NCBI GenBank assembly: GCA_037893225.1
Contig: JAZGUH010000556.1
Coordinates: forward strand, 862,001-926,000
From: Hippasteria phrygiana
Lineage: Eukaryota; Echinodermata; Asteroidea; Valvatida; Goniasteridae
Direction: 5' to 3'
DNA length: 64,000 nucleotides
A model generated the notes under the pieces. That model ran no database searches. It worked only from the letters and a program-made list of their open reading frames with translations, and was not told where the DNA came from. The position numbers and the translations under genes were made by a program. Shown here piece by piece: positions 63,910 through 64,000 of the stretch (position 1 is the stretch's first letter; each line of letters begins with the position of its first letter).

Positions 63910-64000
63910 GTGCTAGCTACAGCAGACAAAAGGGTTAACCTTAGCGCTTTTTCACAGCAAAGCTATACTAATGCTTGCGTATGCAAGGGGACTTCCACTG

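Larger units (their letters stand above)
62755..64000. other. CLCC1 upstream intron to right edge
   Basis: No further CLCC1 exon could be found, so the upstream coding exons must lie past 64000 or be too short to see. It holds the repeat at 62878-63030 and the nested pair of elements at 63296-63909. Confidence 0.55.

Noticed and set aside
1..64000. Bacterial-type system (CRISPR array, operon, defence island)
   Set aside because: The window has intron-containing animal genes and eukaryotic transposons; no regularly spaced repeat-spacer structure is present.

Overview
The window is nuclear DNA of an animal, and most probably of a marine invertebrate deuterostome (echinoderm, hemichordate or cephalochordate). 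It holds spliced genes with GT-AG introns, conserved animal families (ERMP1, a dystrophin-family gene, catechol O-methyltransferase, CLCC1), many short inverted-repeat transposons, tRNA-derived SINEs, LINE fragments, long G or C runs and frequent CATGTACATGTA simple sequence. The phylum is inferred from the style of the repeats and was not tested.

Layout from left to right. (1) 5.5-18.2 kb, minus strand: the first three coding exons of ERMP1, an M28 metallopeptidase of the ER membrane; the rest of the gene lies beyond the left edge. (2) 19.95-34.4 kb, minus strand: fifteen exons in continuous frame that encode a compact dystrophin-family protein (WW, two EF-hand-like regions, ZZ finger, coiled coils, proline-rich tail) and end in a stop codon. 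I see no spectrin-repeat or actin-binding exons. (3) 36.8-39.1 kb and 45.6-49.1 kb, plus strand: two tandem catechol O-methyltransferase paralogues, each with three coding exons, the same intron phases and exactly 240 codons. The first keeps the Trp-Lys pair of the catalytic loop; the second has Arg-Glu there. (4) 53.0-62.75 kb, minus strand: the last seven coding exons of CLCC1, an ER membrane chloride channel-like protein whose N-terminus lies past the right edge.

Most of the remaining sequence is mobile DNA. Several families can be defined from paired termini and target-site duplications (TSDs): hAT-like elements with 8-bp TSDs, TTAA-flanked elements, two abutting elements that share a TTA target, a mariner-like element, long palindromes, and tRNA-headed SINEs. 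One TTAA element near 63.7 kb lies inside another element, and the uninterrupted relative at 36.0 kb shows the empty site.

The genes do not form an operon or an obvious common pathway. Exon boundaries were set by eye from splice signals, reading phase and family resemblance. The phases agree at every junction of the four reconstructed genes, which is the main support for the models.
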